The translations under genes and the position numbers were made by a program. This document shows positions 1-11,646 of a stretch of DNA of 64,000 bases, one piece after another. This DNA comes from Isoetes taiwanensis. Taxonomy: Eukaryota > Streptophyta > Lycopodiopsida > Isoetales > Isoetaceae. Position 1 is the first letter of the stretch. Every line of letters starts with the position of its first letter. The notes beneath the pieces were generated by a model. It was not told the DNA's origin and searched no databases. It saw only the letters and a program-made list of their open reading frames with translations. The stretch covers positions 5,229,852 to 5,293,851 of the forward strand of contig JAJEKV010000022.1 in assembly GCA_021234155.1 (NCBI GenBank), in the 5' to 3' direction.

Positions 1-921
1 AGTTAAGAACTAGTATTGGATCCAACTACCAGCCTATAGCTTCTACCAAAATTTGTGATCGATAGCAATAATCCATCTATATTAAGACTCATGTTTTGAT
101 TAAGCTAAGTTTCCTTGAATCAAGGTTTGAATTGGGATCATGATTACTTAAACGCTTGGCTGAACCTGAAATTCAGCACAACGATTGCGTAACATCCTGG
201 CAAATTCATGATCTAGAGGTATGATCTTTCAGCATTTCCTCATTTGAATGCTGAATTTCAGCTGGGATATTTAATTTAAGGAGGACCTGCCTCTGCCGAT
301 GGCAATTATTGCCTTTTTACGGAAGGAATGATAGGCTAAAAAACTAATAAAGATCATGTAAAAATCATTCGTCAGAGAAAAGGAACGGTATTAAATTGTG
401 ACGGACTTATACCCCGGACCCCCTCCCAGCTGCCCCTGGAGAGCTAACCTGTCAAGATTTTAATCTTGTACCTTCTACTTTTTCCTGACAAAGAAAAAAG
501 AGATTGCTCGTTCTACATTGTCCTTACCTGCAGGGATGACTCTTGTTGACGGAAGCCATAGCTGGGCCATGGCGCCGCTTGGCCGTCGGAAAGTTTTGCA
601 CAGCTTCTTGGAGCTTCTTCTTGATGTGTGGATATGGCGGAAAAGATGTTGGCGTTTTCCAAAGCAAAGATGATGCTCTTTTGCGCTACCTACTACCACT
701 TGCCGACGAATTTGACATGATACATGCTTTTGCAGCTCTGCCGCTGCAGTACGAATCGCCGGACAGATAAACCTGCAGCAACATTTTGGAGCTCCAGTTG
801 TTGGAACTGCCATTCCATGGCAGCAGTACGGGTTGGCAGAGCGTGTGGTGATAACCGGACCTCCTTTTTGTTTTTATTGCTTCTCCTCTTCCAGTCAATG
901 TAGTTGCCATCGCGGTAAATG
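1..921. other. No gene recognised
   Basis: Short open frames on both strands near 475-910 overlap each other and match no family I know. I see no RNA gene or clear repeat here apart from the foldback element that starts at 922. Confidence 0.5.
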
Positions 922-1074
922 TCGGACGCTGACATGTTATACCCAGCCTTAAATGGCAAAAAATCCGCTAAGTCCACAAAAATGCCGTGTAATTTTTTTT
1001 GGGCGTGGCTATAACATGTCAAACACACGGATATACCACGGATATGCCCGTGGGTATAACATGTCAGCGTCCGA
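922..1074. mobile_element. MITE-like element with perfect 24-bp terminal inverted repeats
   Basis: Positions 922-945 (beginning TCGGACGCTGAC and ending TTATACCCA) are the exact reverse complement of 1051-1074. The 153-bp unit has no coding capacity. The internal stretch repeats part of the arm: TATAACATGTCA occurs near 1010 as well. A short word, TGTAGTTGC, stands outside both ends (899-907 and 1077-1085) but not directly at the borders, so I do not call it a target-site duplication. A small non-autonomous DNA transposon is the simplest reading. The superfamily is unknown. Confidence 0.65.
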
Positions 1075-1128
1075 TATGTAGTTGCTATAACCATTAAAAG
1101 GTTCTGGCCAACAATTTTGTATATAGGA

Positions 1129-1231
1129 AAAGTCCATTTACTGGATTTTCCTTTTCCTGACGTGAAACCTGCCGACGCACGGCAGTGCGGAGGCAGGTTG
1201 ATACGTCAGGAAAGTCCAGTAAATGGACTTT
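1129..1231. repeat. Foldback inverted repeat, about 40-bp arms
   Basis: The left arm starts AAAGTCCATTTACTGGA at 1129 and runs through CCTGACGT to AACCTGCC. The right arm ending at 1231 is its reverse complement, except for a 4-5 bp length difference near the middle and a few mismatches. The loop is a short GC-rich stretch of about 20 bp. It could be a small foldback MITE or the source of a hairpin RNA. It lies about 50 bp from the neighbouring element but shares no arm sequence with it. Confidence 0.6.
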
Positions 1232-3602
1232 GTTATTACGTGGACAACAGATAGGCGTCCATCCTGCGCCAGCCAATCCAACGGTCGAAACAAAAAAATC
1301 AACTAAAAAAACAGAATGTTACTAAATGAATTTCCTGGAAATGAAAGAAGGGTGAAAAATGCCACGTGGCGGCACAGGATAGGACGCATGGGCAGAATGG
1401 CGCCTATCTGTTGTTTACATCTGGAAAATTAACCCCAAACGGTTTTTACATGAAACCCTATACAAATTTATGGAATTTTACATTAAAACTCATTTATATT
1501 TACCGAAATTTGTGTAGAGATTATCTGATCGGATTTTACATTAAAACTCGTTAGCAAGCTTGCCGAACCCTCCCTTACAACAATTTCTCAAATTCTAGCT
1601 TATCCACGTTGTTGTCATGAGCCCTTGGATCTCTTAATTTCTAGATCAATGGATGGGAAAATTAGAAAATACTTGAAAATCTTCCCCTGCCTTCTTTTTC
1701 TTGTTGCTTGTTTTGTGGAGTTGAATCCATGATTTGGGTGAATGTTTTTACCCTCATGGCAATAGTCATGGTGCATGTGCAAGTGGTGATTATTATGTCA
1801 TACTACTATGCACATAACCCCATTTCCCTTTTTGTCATCAAAACTTTAGAATTGGCATTTGAAACCAAGCCAACTCTACAAATGTAGGTAGAGAACAACA
1901 TTGAATATAGTTGAAACTATGCCAACTCAACAAATGTTTATGCACAAGCAAATGGTAGTCATTACCTGGCTAACCAAATCCATTTTAATTGCCATGGGGA
2001 CAAGCACTTCTCCACTACTAACCTTTTGAAATAAACAATTAAGTTTAGAAAAGAAAGGATCCCAGAGTGAAGACAGATCCGAACGACTAGACTTTGTGTG
2101 ACGGGCCTGGCCAGTTAACCTCTCGGTAACTGGAGATCCCATTAATCTCTACCGTTGGATCTACTTAAGCCTAGGAACTCAAGAAATTAACACATTCATG
2201 CTTAGGTAAAGAATTTAATCTTTGTGTATATTCTAAGGTCCCAAAAATATCCTTGCCTATTACTCAGTAATAACCCCGCACAACAATTAATGTTCTTGAT
2301 AACTATAGCCTCAAGCCAATATATTATCATGACATATATAAGTGAGTTTCATTTTTTGTTTGATGGTTTCCGTTCCAGAAAAAAATTTTGGCTTCCAGAA
2401 ATATGGGCCTTCCAGAAATAAGGCTTCTGGCCTTACTAGTTCTAAGAACATGCTTGGTAAATCAAGCAAGCAAGAGAGAATCCGTGTAGCTCCACTAGAA
2501 TGGATGTCATTTGTGCAGAGCTTAGAGCTATGGCGGGCAAAATCCCAAAATCGAGCAGAGAAGGTTGTGCTGCTTTGAAAAATATAAGATAAAGAAGTAC
2601 AGGAACAAAAGAATCGAGCAAAGAATCACAACCAAGCCTGTTCCAACCAAGACAACGAAGAAAATCAAATGCAAAATGATCCTTCTGCCATAGCTGCCTT
2701 AGCAAAAAACAGAACCGCCATGCTCAAAAAACTCCAGAAGTGTGACTTTTCGCAAATATCCAGTTCCAGAAGCTCCAAATCTGGCCGTGGATGACAAGCC
2801 TCTAGCAAAAAAAAAGTCCATATCCAACGGCCAAAATAATTAAAAGGGGACCAACAAGAGCGAGCCGCTCGGTGAAGGGAAACCTACTCTACATAATCTC
2901 AAATTGTTTTATTATTTCACAAAATAAATTGCTTATTTAAATTGCTTTCTAAGTTCTCAAATAAATTGCTTATTAGTTCGCAAAATTTTCACCTCAAAAT
3001 ACTACAACTGCTTCAGCAAATTGTCTAGCATGAAACATGTTGTGCTAGAAAATGAAGACTCTCAAGGGGGCATTAAAAAAAAATTGTAAATGATGAATTT
3101 GCTCCTTCAAATTTTTGCATCGAACGGATAGTACAATGGATAGAACAGACAGTTCTTCATATAAATACACTGTTGACAGAGACTCTGCCTTTAGCAAGAA
3201 GAATAGTGTCTTTGGTTTTCGTTTTGTCTATAGTGTTGATGAAATTTATCCAATGACGGTAATGTTTTCTCTCGGTTATGTGAACATCCGCATGCCGTTG
3301 TTGAAACTGCGCAATGCTTCTCTTAGGATGTGGAGTACTCTAGAGAATGCCACGCCATTGTTTCTGGCGAGTAACTGCCATATGACTGATTTTTGTTTGA
3401 TGATTTTTGTTTGTTGGTAACGATGTCATGTTTTGTCCATATGCTTTTTGGATAACCATTTTGCATAATCGATATTGACAACTAAATAGATTAGAATTCT
3501 CCAGGCCTAGACACAATTAATCTAATTTTTGCATGTCCAGAACTGAGATCCTTTTCAATTAATACAAAAATAATTTATCTCGAGTTTGGCAAAAGAAATG
3601 TT
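1232..3602. other. No gene recognised
   Basis: This AT-rich stretch has only short unrelated open frames (for example about 100 codons at 3115-3420 that I cannot assign). A CACGTG box lies near 1362. I see no splice-consistent gene model, RNA gene or long repeat. Confidence 0.5.
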
Positions 3603-3624
3603 CGCGGCGGCCTTGGCCGCCGCG
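3603..3624. repeat. GC-rich perfect hairpin, 10-bp stem with TT loop
   Basis: CGCGGCGGCC at 3603-3612 is followed by TT and then its exact reverse complement at 3615-3624. The flanks are AT-rich. The hairpin stands at the edge of the long LTR-like region. A compact GC hairpin like this is seen at Helitron 3' ends, but the CTRR terminus expected about 10 bp downstream is missing, so the role is open. Confidence 0.6.
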
Positions 3625-3639
3625 ATAAATTTCTTGTAA

Positions 3640-6600
3640 TAATAATCAAGTTTATTGAATGACAATTCACACTTCTACTCTCGCCTTCCTGAAGCTTGGC
3701 TACTCTCCGGAGCATCTCGCACCTCTGCTTACACCATCAACCACGGGGTTAGTCACACAGACTAAGTGGGGATCGGGGATCTAGGACATGTCTAGCATCA
3801 ACAATACAAAGCATTAACCTAGAAATATTAACTCAACCTTACCGTAACGTCGCCCCTGCAATCCAAGTTACTAGTCCAACAAGCATATCCACAATGCACA
3901 ATTATACCATGAATATCCACTATAAGCATGACCATTGCAACTTAATTCCAACGTTCAAGACCACACATATATAATAACTAAGCAATCATAGCATTAAACA
4001 TTGCAACCAATATTCTTCTGGGTCTGAGCAAGGTCAACTCAGCTGATCAGGCCAGTGACATAGAGGCGAGGTAACCACGTGTGTACACACGCATCCACGC
4101 TGCGTCCAGCATTGGAGGACCACTTAACTGTGCATGACGTTGTACCATGCGGTACTAATGCTCGATGTTCAAATATTACCATTCACATAGCACTGTGCAG
4201 TAACCGCGAGTCTAGACCATCACACCTAGACTCCGGCCCCAGAGGTCTATATCAAAGAATTATACCATAGATAATCATTACACATCTCAAGGCAGGTTCA
4301 ACATCAAGTAATTTCTATAGGTCCCACTTCACACAAATAGAAAGTTCAATCATAAGCCCAAGAGAACATTTTCATCCATATAATGCGGTAACATATCATT
4401 ATGCATACCACTACATTAAGATAAAAATATCGAATAACGTTCTTAACAATATTCGGCCAGGTCATTTATTTTCCATAAACTCTTATATGCGGTTCAAAAC
4501 ATTCGCCTTAATAATAAACCAAACCAACATAACTTAATCCTTATATTTATAACGTTAACTTTTGCTAAGATTATTAACGTTTTGCTTTGGGTCAAACTAA
4601 TTACTAACTATTATTTGGCCTTCTGGTACCAATTTCCGGCTCGTAGGACTCTCCTTGCCCTTCCCGCTTAATTTTCATCCTTATCTTTTCCTAGCCTTAT
4701 TATGTTTGCCCAATTCGTTTGGTATTGGGGGAGGGTATTCTCGCAATGGTGGAAACTATGATTTTGGTATTGTATTGTATAAAAAATGGTATATTTGTGC
4801 ATGTTTGAGCTGCTTCTTGGTTGTGAGGGGCAAGTTTCTATTTTGGAGTGGTTATTTATGATTTAATTAGTGTTTCTTTGCAAAGGTACGGTTTTGGAAA
4901 GCCACGAGACCGGTTTTGGAACGCAGGGCACGATTGTCGACCAGAGCTTCTGCTGCAGGGCGAGCCAGGTTTGGAGATGAAGCACCATAGAATCGTCCAT
5001 TTGGAGATCACGGCGGTCGGGAGTCATTCCGGCTGATCCATAAGCTGCTCTGTTCAAGATTTGCCATGCTTTCTCGAGAAAGAGCGGGCGATTTGCCATG
5101 GTTTACGAGAAAAACAGGGTCCAATACGGCACATAAGGGCTTAAGGGAGCAAAAATAGCGGATTTTTTCTTTAGCTTTGAACGAGCGGGGCTCAGGGCGA
5201 TTGGTCTTCGGCGTCTGGCCAGGCGCACCATTTTCCTGACCTGAAATCCGAGGAGTTGTGGCAGATACTTGATGGGTTGTGGGAGAATGTATTAAACGGA
5301 TGGGTTCTGGTGAGGGCGTTCGGCCCTGGAGGTTCGAATCCTCCAGCCCAGGGTTGCGTAGCAGCAGGCATTCCGGCAGGAGGCATTCCGGCAGCATTCC
5401 GGTGTCTATTTTGCAGCATTGATTCGATGTTTGAGTTCCTGCTTTAGGAAGCCATGGTTTTTTTTTCCTGCGCTACAACGATGAGGTCGATCGAGACCTT
5501 AGGAAGTTGCAGGAGATTTTTTGTCCAAAAAGATAGTGACCGCCGATCTGGCATTATACCCAGGATATGCTGCACATCCACGTGGCATTCAACCTCACAA
5601 CAATAACCCATAAAGATGTTACATTATAAGTAATTAAGTTACTAACTTAATTCATAACTTTAACAATTTTTAATAGTTACCAATATTTTCTTTACTTACT
5701 ATATTATTTCCTTACTAACTAACTATTAACATTTTTCTTTAACTTTTAACCCTAACGTGCATATTACAGAAGCGCGACCTCAATCTGCAGCTCACGGATT
5801 TGGCCCCAGGCCATCGATTCAGCATGAAAAGGCCATAAAACTTCCCGATTTAGCCATCTAAGGAAGTTCTGATCCAAATCGAACTGGTTGCATGCAAAAT
5901 CGGGTAGTTCTGGATCACTTTCTGCCTGCCAGAAATCGAGTCATTTGCTGCCAGATCTTGCCTGATACTCCTTGATCCTGCATTCTTTGCTCAATTTGGC
6001 CTCTTAGATGCCCAAATCAGTCCATTCCAGGTCAGTTCCCATGATTTTCCTTCATTACCAATCATCAAGATCCTGGCGTTCTTTCGGTAGCATGCAAGAA
6101 GAATACACAGTCTTAACTAGCTCCTGCCGAGATAATATGTTCTTGATCCATTCCTCAAAAGTTTCAGCTACTCTAAGCTACCCTAGCTTCTTCTATCATG
6201 GGTTTGGGTGATCAGCATGATGAGTTATTCAATCTGTTATGACTTATATAAACTTCAAATATGCAATCCTACAATAATCTCCATGTACAAACATGCATGC
6301 TTGCTTATATCCACGCCCTTGCAACTCAATTCTAAATCCATGCTCAATTCCAGAAACAATCACTGTTAAATCCAACATAACCTTACTAACACTAGAAAAC
6401 CCCAGGTGTAAGTCTTGATCCCCATCTGGAAATCCCGCTTGCTCTTCTGCAACTCCAGCAATGCTCCCAAATCACTACATGCAACCAGCTCCTTCAGCAA
6501 TCCAGCTGCAATCTATCGCCTTCCAAAATATTCCACCATATCACATGCATCAAGATATTCATTGTATTTGTACGTATTACTAACCACCAGTATATTTATC

Positions 6601-6697
6601 CGTATAATCTTTGCATATACGATGTATACTCTGCATGTATGGTATCCCTTAGTAATATAAATTCCATAACATACCTCAAAATCCTAGGCCCGTTACA
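3640..6697 (-). mobile_element. LTR-like region of a minus-strand Ty3/gypsy element (outer limit unresolved)
   Basis: On the minus strand the pol reading frame of the neighbouring chromovirus is followed by a purine-rich tract and then TGTAACGGGCC, a typical LTR start, at 6697. Everything to the left is non-coding and evenly AT-rich with short repeated words, as expected of an LTR. I could not find the matching CA end, so the true LTR may be shorter than this span, with unrelated sequence beyond. A tRNA-like segment lies at about 5273-5347. Confidence 0.35.
5273..5347 (+). repeat. tRNA-like segment with a pol III B box
   Basis: GGTTCGAATCC at 5331-5341 is a perfect pol III B box and sits in a T-arm-like hairpin (GGAGG, loop, CCTCC). 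The following AGCCCA can pair with TGGGTT upstream at about 5273. A proper D arm and anticodon arm are not recognisable, so this is not an intact tRNA gene. A decayed tRNA or the head of a tRNA-derived SINE fits best. Confidence 0.35.
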
Positions 6698-6712
6698 GTC
6701 TGTCTTCCGAAA
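6698..6712 (-). other. Polypurine-rich tract next to the gypsy LTR
   Basis: On the minus strand, a purine-rich run (TTTTCGGAAGACAGAC) lies between the end of the chromodomain frame at 6728 and the LTR start TGTAACG at 6697. Its position is that of the plus-strand priming site of an LTR retrotransposon. The tract is interrupted by pyrimidines and is only a moderate match. Confidence 0.4.
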
Positions 6713-6727
6713 ATTCAACCCATGTCC

Positions 6728-7690
6728 TCATGGGCGCATCTCCGGAAACTCGCGAAGAATCCAATTCGCATCTTCCCAAGTGGCATCTTCCTCAGGACAA
6801 CCCGCCCATTGAACCAAAAATCTACGTATTGTTCGCCTCCTTAAGCGACGGGTCTCCTCTTGCAAAATACGTTCTGGTCGGGGGTACAAAAAGTTCTTCC
6901 TGCGTACTAAATCATCGTCTCCCAACATATGGGAAGGATAAAAAATGTACTTCCTCAAGTTACTCATGTGGAAGACGTTATGTACTTTCAAGTGCGAAGG
7001 AAACTCCAACCTGTAAGCCACCCTTCCAATGCGTTCCAAAATCTCATACGGATCCGCATACCTAGGGGCCCATTTACCTACACTCTTAAATGCTAGTGAG
7101 CTCTGCGTGGGATTAATTCTCAAGAACACATAATCCCCCTTTTTGAATTCAAGTGGCCTACGTCTCTTGTCTGCATATCATTTTTGTCTATTTTATGCCA
7201 CAACCAAGTTCTGACGATGTCTCCTTAGTTGAGCATCCATGTCCTCCGCTATCTCATTAGCTGCTTCGACATTGCATTGAGGATCTCTCCAATTAAGAGG
7301 ACAACGACACTCCTTACCATACATTTCCTCAAAAGGACTCATTTTGATAGAATCTTGATAAGTGGTGTTGTATCCAAACTCGGCCAAGTATAAATAAGAA
7401 TCCCATACCTTTGGTTAACTAGGCACATACATCCTAAGCATATCTTCCAAGACTTGATTAACTCACTCCACTTGGCCATCTGCTTGAGGACAATAAGATG
7501 TACTGGCATATAACTTAGTCCCAATATTTTGAAACAACCCTTGCCAAAATTGGCCCATAAACTTTGTATCTCGATCCGATGTAATAATGGTTGGCATTCC
7601 ATGCAACCTAAAGATCTCCTTAACAAATAACTTAGAAATATCCATCACTGTAGCAGTAGTTTTTGTAGGCGTAAAATGGGCCAATCGCAT
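6728..7690 (-). pseudogene. Ty3/gypsy chromovirus pol 3' part: integrase core to chromodomain, inactivated
   Basis: One minus-strand frame covers the integrase core (ITSDRDTKF with the second catalytic Asp, and DGQVE with the Glu), the GPY/F-like region (SVGKWAPRYADPYEI), and the segment FPSHLKVHNVFHMSNLRKY. It ends in a chromodomain (RRFLVQWAGCPEEDATWE). The frame is broken by at least four nonsense codons (just after DGQVE, before PKVWDS, and twice before YADKRRR). At the first two and the Gln-type one, a C-to-T change from CGA or CAA would explain the stop. The copy starts abruptly at RLAHF, so the catalytic first Asp, reverse transcriptase and gag are missing. It ends next to an LTR start at 6697. 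It is a decayed remnant without function. Confidence 0.85.
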
Positions 7691-7695
7691 AACCG

Positions 7696-8212
7696 AACGT
7701 AACTATGTCTGGAACAAGCAATCCTAATGGGTAGATTATATCCATTTGGTGGAGTTCGCATATAACGGTACTAAACGGGAGTCTTCAAGGTAGTCTCCCT
7801 TTATGATCTACTATGGCTATCAATGCCTTACTCCAGACACATGGCATAATCCGGTTTCTAAGGTGGAAGTGTCTCAACCACGAAAATTTCAAGTTGTTGA
7901 GTCCGTATGACTAAAGATAAAGGTGAAGCAGGCCAAACTCAAAATTGGCAATTGCAAGAAGCTTGCGTCTAGATGGGTAGGACCCTTTGAGATAACCGAG
8001 AGGATAGGTTCTCAAGCCTACCGGTTGAATCTACCTCGCATTTGAAGGTCCATAAAGTCTTTCATGTGAGCCTTCTCAAGAAGCATAACCCTGATCCAGA
8101 AGAGATCCTTGACATGCCGACACTTCTGGAGATAACAGAGGATCAATTGGAGATTGTGCCTGAGGCTCTCCTTGATCGTGCATATAAGCAAATCCATAGA
8201 ATTCAAATCTTG
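7696..8212 (+). pseudogene. Plus-strand chromovirus pol fragment (integrase C-terminal part)
   Basis: The DNA matches the element at the right end of the window: TGGAACAAGCAATCC here parallels the same words at about 63405. Downstream, KVHKVFHVSLLKKHNPDPEEIL parallels 63780 onward (first 20 residues: KVHKVFHVSLLKKHNPDPEE). The reading frame before 8042 is broken by stops and indels. The fragment ends exactly at 8212, where TIR-like ACCACCCC begins. The family's next segment, the chromodomain with VKWK, is found at 26814. I infer that 7696-8212 and 26814 onward were once one copy. The left border abuts a gypsy fragment in opposite orientation. Confidence 0.75.
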
Positions 8213-8745
8213 ACCACCCCAATTTTGGGTCCACACTTAAAAACAACAGTAAAAAAAAATCATATGTCGTTGTTCAAAAAACTCTACATGTGGTTATGTG
8301 GAGGTGTGGTTTATTAAGAAGGCGGTGTAGTTTTTTTTAAGGAGCTATAGTTTTTTTTTTTTTTTTTTTTTTGAAGGTGTGGTCTTTTTTTAAGGTGTGG
8401 CTTTCTTAAAGGAAGTGTTGTTTTTTTTTTTAAAGAGGGTGTTGTTTTTAAGAAGGCGTCATTTTTTGAGGTGTGGTTTATAACTAGGTGTAGTTTTTAA
8501 GTAGTTGTTTTTTATGGAAGTGTAGTTTTTTGAGGTGTGGTTTATAGGTGTAGTTTTAAAGTGGTTGTTTTTTAAGGAAGTATAGTTTTCTGAAGTGGTG
8601 TGATTTTTTTAATCGAGGTGTTGTTTTTTGAGGTGTGGTTTATAAGTAAGTGTAGTTTTTAAATAGCTGTTTTTTAAAGAAGTATGGTGTTTTAAAGTGT
8701 GGTTTATAAGTGGGTGTAGTTTTTAAGTGGCTGTTTTTTGGGTTG
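8213..8745 (+). repeat. Left arm: T/G-rich degenerate subterminal repeat
   Basis: After the TIR-like end come many variants of GTGTAGTTTTTAAGTGG and GAGGTGTGGTTTAT, spaced about 20-40 bp. Poly-T runs are common. The block resembles 12715-12990 in the same orientation and 26330-26813 in reverse. Subterminal arrays of this kind often bind transposase in plant DNA transposons. That role is an inference here. Confidence 0.6.
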
Positions 8746-9295
8746 CCCCCTAGGGGCAAGCCCTCGTTTATGTGGGTTTGTCGGCATATCCAGGTATATG
8801 CTTAGGCATATGCTAAGTATATCTTTGGTGGCTCGCTCAAAGCGATAGCACACTTTGTAAACTCTCGGTCATCCAGCCCCATTCCTTCGCAGGCGTGGCT
8901 ATGGCGCAGCTCGACCCTTCTTCTTCTTCCAAGCATTTTCCTCTGGCTTCCAAGAGCATGGCAGTTATTTATTCTGCCTTTCATGATTTGCTTTGTTTTG
9001 GACTGATGAGCTCGACGGTTTTGCAAAATGGAAGCAACCTTGACATCTTTGCCGAGGGAGGTTCTTTGAGAAAGTGCTACGAAGATTGGACGACGTCGGA
9101 GATGTGGCTCAATTTTCCTTTTTCTATTAAACTAGGGCTAATAACCTTGATTTTTGTACTCCCTAAACAACAATGCACAGAGCATGTGGGTCTGCCGACC
9201 GGAGCAAATGCTCTCTTTTAGAGTAAAGCTCTTGTGTTCTTTGGAAATCATGTTTTGGAAAGGGGACTCTGCTTTCCGTTGGAGTGATTGGGGGG
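8746..9295. promoter_or_regulatory. Upstream region of the bHLH gene
   Basis: This stretch separates the left arm from the bHLH start codon and should hold its promoter and 5' UTR, perhaps with a UTR intron. A small hairpin with TTGCCCC/GGGGCAA arms lies at about 8744-8762. I see no convincing TATA box. A 108-codon frame at 8895-9221 matches nothing I know. Confidence 0.35.
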
Positions 9296-11646
9296 ATGGA
9301 TTCAGCTCAAAACCGTAATTGGATGTCAATTCTTGATGAAAGCTTACTAGACAACTATGAATGGTGTTCTCAAGTGGTCCTGCCCTTGGAATCGCAGAAT
9401 CTGCCCATTCCTGAATACATGTAGTAACTTTGTTCTGTTTATGTAATTTGCTTTGTAAAGAAGTCCTTGTATGCGCTCTAGTTTTTCTTAACAGTGTGAA
9501 TCCATTGCCTCCAAACTAATCAATAGTGCAATCAGCTTTTTCTAGCGCTTTCAAGCAAATTTTTTCAAGGGAGGAAAATCGTCTCTCATCCCATATCGCT
9601 AGGTTGTTAGGAATTACAAAGACCAACTGAGTTGTAAATTAAAAAACCAGCTGGAAGATGTTTTGCAAAGTGTATCTTGACTTATCACGTTGGTTGTGAG
9701 CAGCACATTAGCGGGATGAAGGGCTGCCATTCAGGTGTTTACATAGTGTACCGAGAGCCTTTGGGTTTAACTTAACAACCAACTTGATAAGTCTTTATTA
9801 TGGAGTAGGAGAAGATGGCAAGATTATGAAGCTGAGTACTTCTCTATTGCTTGTTGCCAATGCCTGCCTACCTATGCAAGATTGGAAGATAGAAAGTAGT
9901 TCATATGGATCATAAACAGGTAAAGGCTATGTATAATATGCCAAACAGCGATGGATTTCTATGGATCACAAACAGGTGAAGTCTACGCATTAGGGCCAAC
10001 AATCTTGCATTTCAGGACCCAAGGTCAGATTGGGTGCGGTTTGGTCCAGCATCTGCTAGTTTGAGAGTAAATCATATGCAATATGTCGAGTTCATCAGCG
10101 ATGCCTAAGATAGTGTTGGCAAGTTGTTGAACTTGAACGCTAGTTATTATGAATAAGATGGACTTGGATGGTAAGGAAATTTCATGCAACTCATTAGGCT
10201 TCTTCCCAGAGCATAAATTCGATGTAGACACATAGTTTTAGTGCACACAATTCACCATCCTTGTGCCATTTGGTCTTTTGTGATTAGACATTGGGACAAT
10301 TTGGACTGCTGCCTTCACTTATAAAGTCTTGCATCAAGAATTGACCAAATTTCTGTGCAACGTTGAATGCTCAAAAAGAGATTCGGATGATTTCGACAAG
10401 TTGGGCTCACAAAAGAGGTAATTTCTGTGGCTTTCTTCCTTCCACTGCCAGAAAATAACAGCGAACTCTGCGTCTTTAGCCTAAATTTGTTAACAGCTTT
10501 TTGTTGACAGAGAGGATTTTGTCATTATACCTCATCATTCAAGAAGCAACGCCCTATTATGCACCATAAAAATGGGCTTGTTTAGGATAGACTTGTCTAC
10601 AGTTTTTTCTTCAAATCTATCTAGGTTCTTTTTAAACTAAAGCATTCTCATACTGACCTCCAGAATTTATAATTTGTTTTCATTGTTGGATGAATGGAAG
10701 CACATGTTATTGCAAGCTGTTGCTTGATTTTGATGTGTACCATTTTATCCTGGTTCATTGGATCTAGTTAGTTATGATACAGGAAAGAATTAAATCTAGA
10801 GGGTCATTGTACTGCATGTCTATTTTCCAAGTGTTTATTAAGTTTCACTTTCATTATAGAGGGGCATACCAATAAGTGGAACATGGGGGATTAGTTTTAC
10901 TAGATTTACAAGCAGTTGAGTTCATTGGACAAGCTTAACTCACTCAAAACAATATTCTTCGCTTTGAACTTACATACCTATAGGATAAGGGACGAGGTCT
11001 CTAGTGGTATGAGCAAAGCATGTCGGGAGAAGATACGGCGAGACAAACTGAATGACAAGTTAGTAAAACAGCTTTGTATTTTTTGTCCTTGTACGTGAAG
11101 ACCGTGCCTGAATTTCCATTTACATATATGTCAGGTTTATGGAGTTAAGTGCGACACTAGAACCTGGCAAGCTATTGAAAACGGACAAATCAACCATTCT
11201 GAGTGAAGCAATCCGCATGCTAAGTCAGCTTCGGATAGAAACACAGCATTTGAAAGAAACAAATTACCAACTTCTAGAAACTGTCAAGGAGCTGAAGGTT
11301 TTTATGGAAATAAGTTGCAAACTTGTTCTAGAAAAAAAGTGTCTTTTTTGCACCTATATCTTGTGTTAATTGATCATGATTGGTGTAAGCGGAGAAGTAT
11401 GAATTGTGCGAGGAAAAGCTGAGGTTGAAAACAGAGATGGAGAGATTAGAACAACAGGTTAAGGTCCCTGTGGGCTACATTCATCCATCTGCAGCCGTTC
11501 AGGTAGTTGCAGCATTCCTTGCTCAGAGCCAGGCAGCTGCAAATAAAACTGCAGCTGCATATCCAAGTATACCAATGTGGCAATGGAAGCCTGCATCTGC
11601 TATTGACACCTCGCAAGACCATCTCCTCAGGCCACCAGCTGCTTGA
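9296..11646 (+). CDS. ILR3-like group IVc bHLH transcription factor (five exons)
   Basis: Exons 9296-9420, 10379-10417, 10984-11058, 11135-11297 and 11395-11646 join in phase into a 217-residue protein. All introns are GT-AG. The N-terminus (QNRNWMSILDESLLDNYEW) and the C-terminus (PMWQW...IDTSQDHLLRPPAA) are group IVc hallmarks, as in ILR3/bHLH105 and bHLH34/104/115. Residues 66-115 form the bHLH (KACREKIRRDKLNDKF, then LEPGKLLKTDKSTIL), followed by a leucine-zipper coiled coil to about residue 165. Members act in the nucleus as dimers on E/G-box promoters, mainly in iron-deficiency control. The acidic hinge after exon 1 is short (DSDDFDKLGSQKR), and the total is slightly below the usual 220-240 residues. 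The fourth donor is weak (GTTTTT). The in-phase acceptor at 11393-11394 drops an Ala-Glu pair usual at this junction; the acceptor at 11388-11389 would shift frame. No stop interrupts the model. Confidence 0.85.

Noticed and set aside
8744-8762. Helitron 3' end at the CCCCCTAGGGG hairpin
   Set aside because: CTAG lies inside the hairpin, not 10-12 bp after it, and no matching 5' TC end or second copy was seen.
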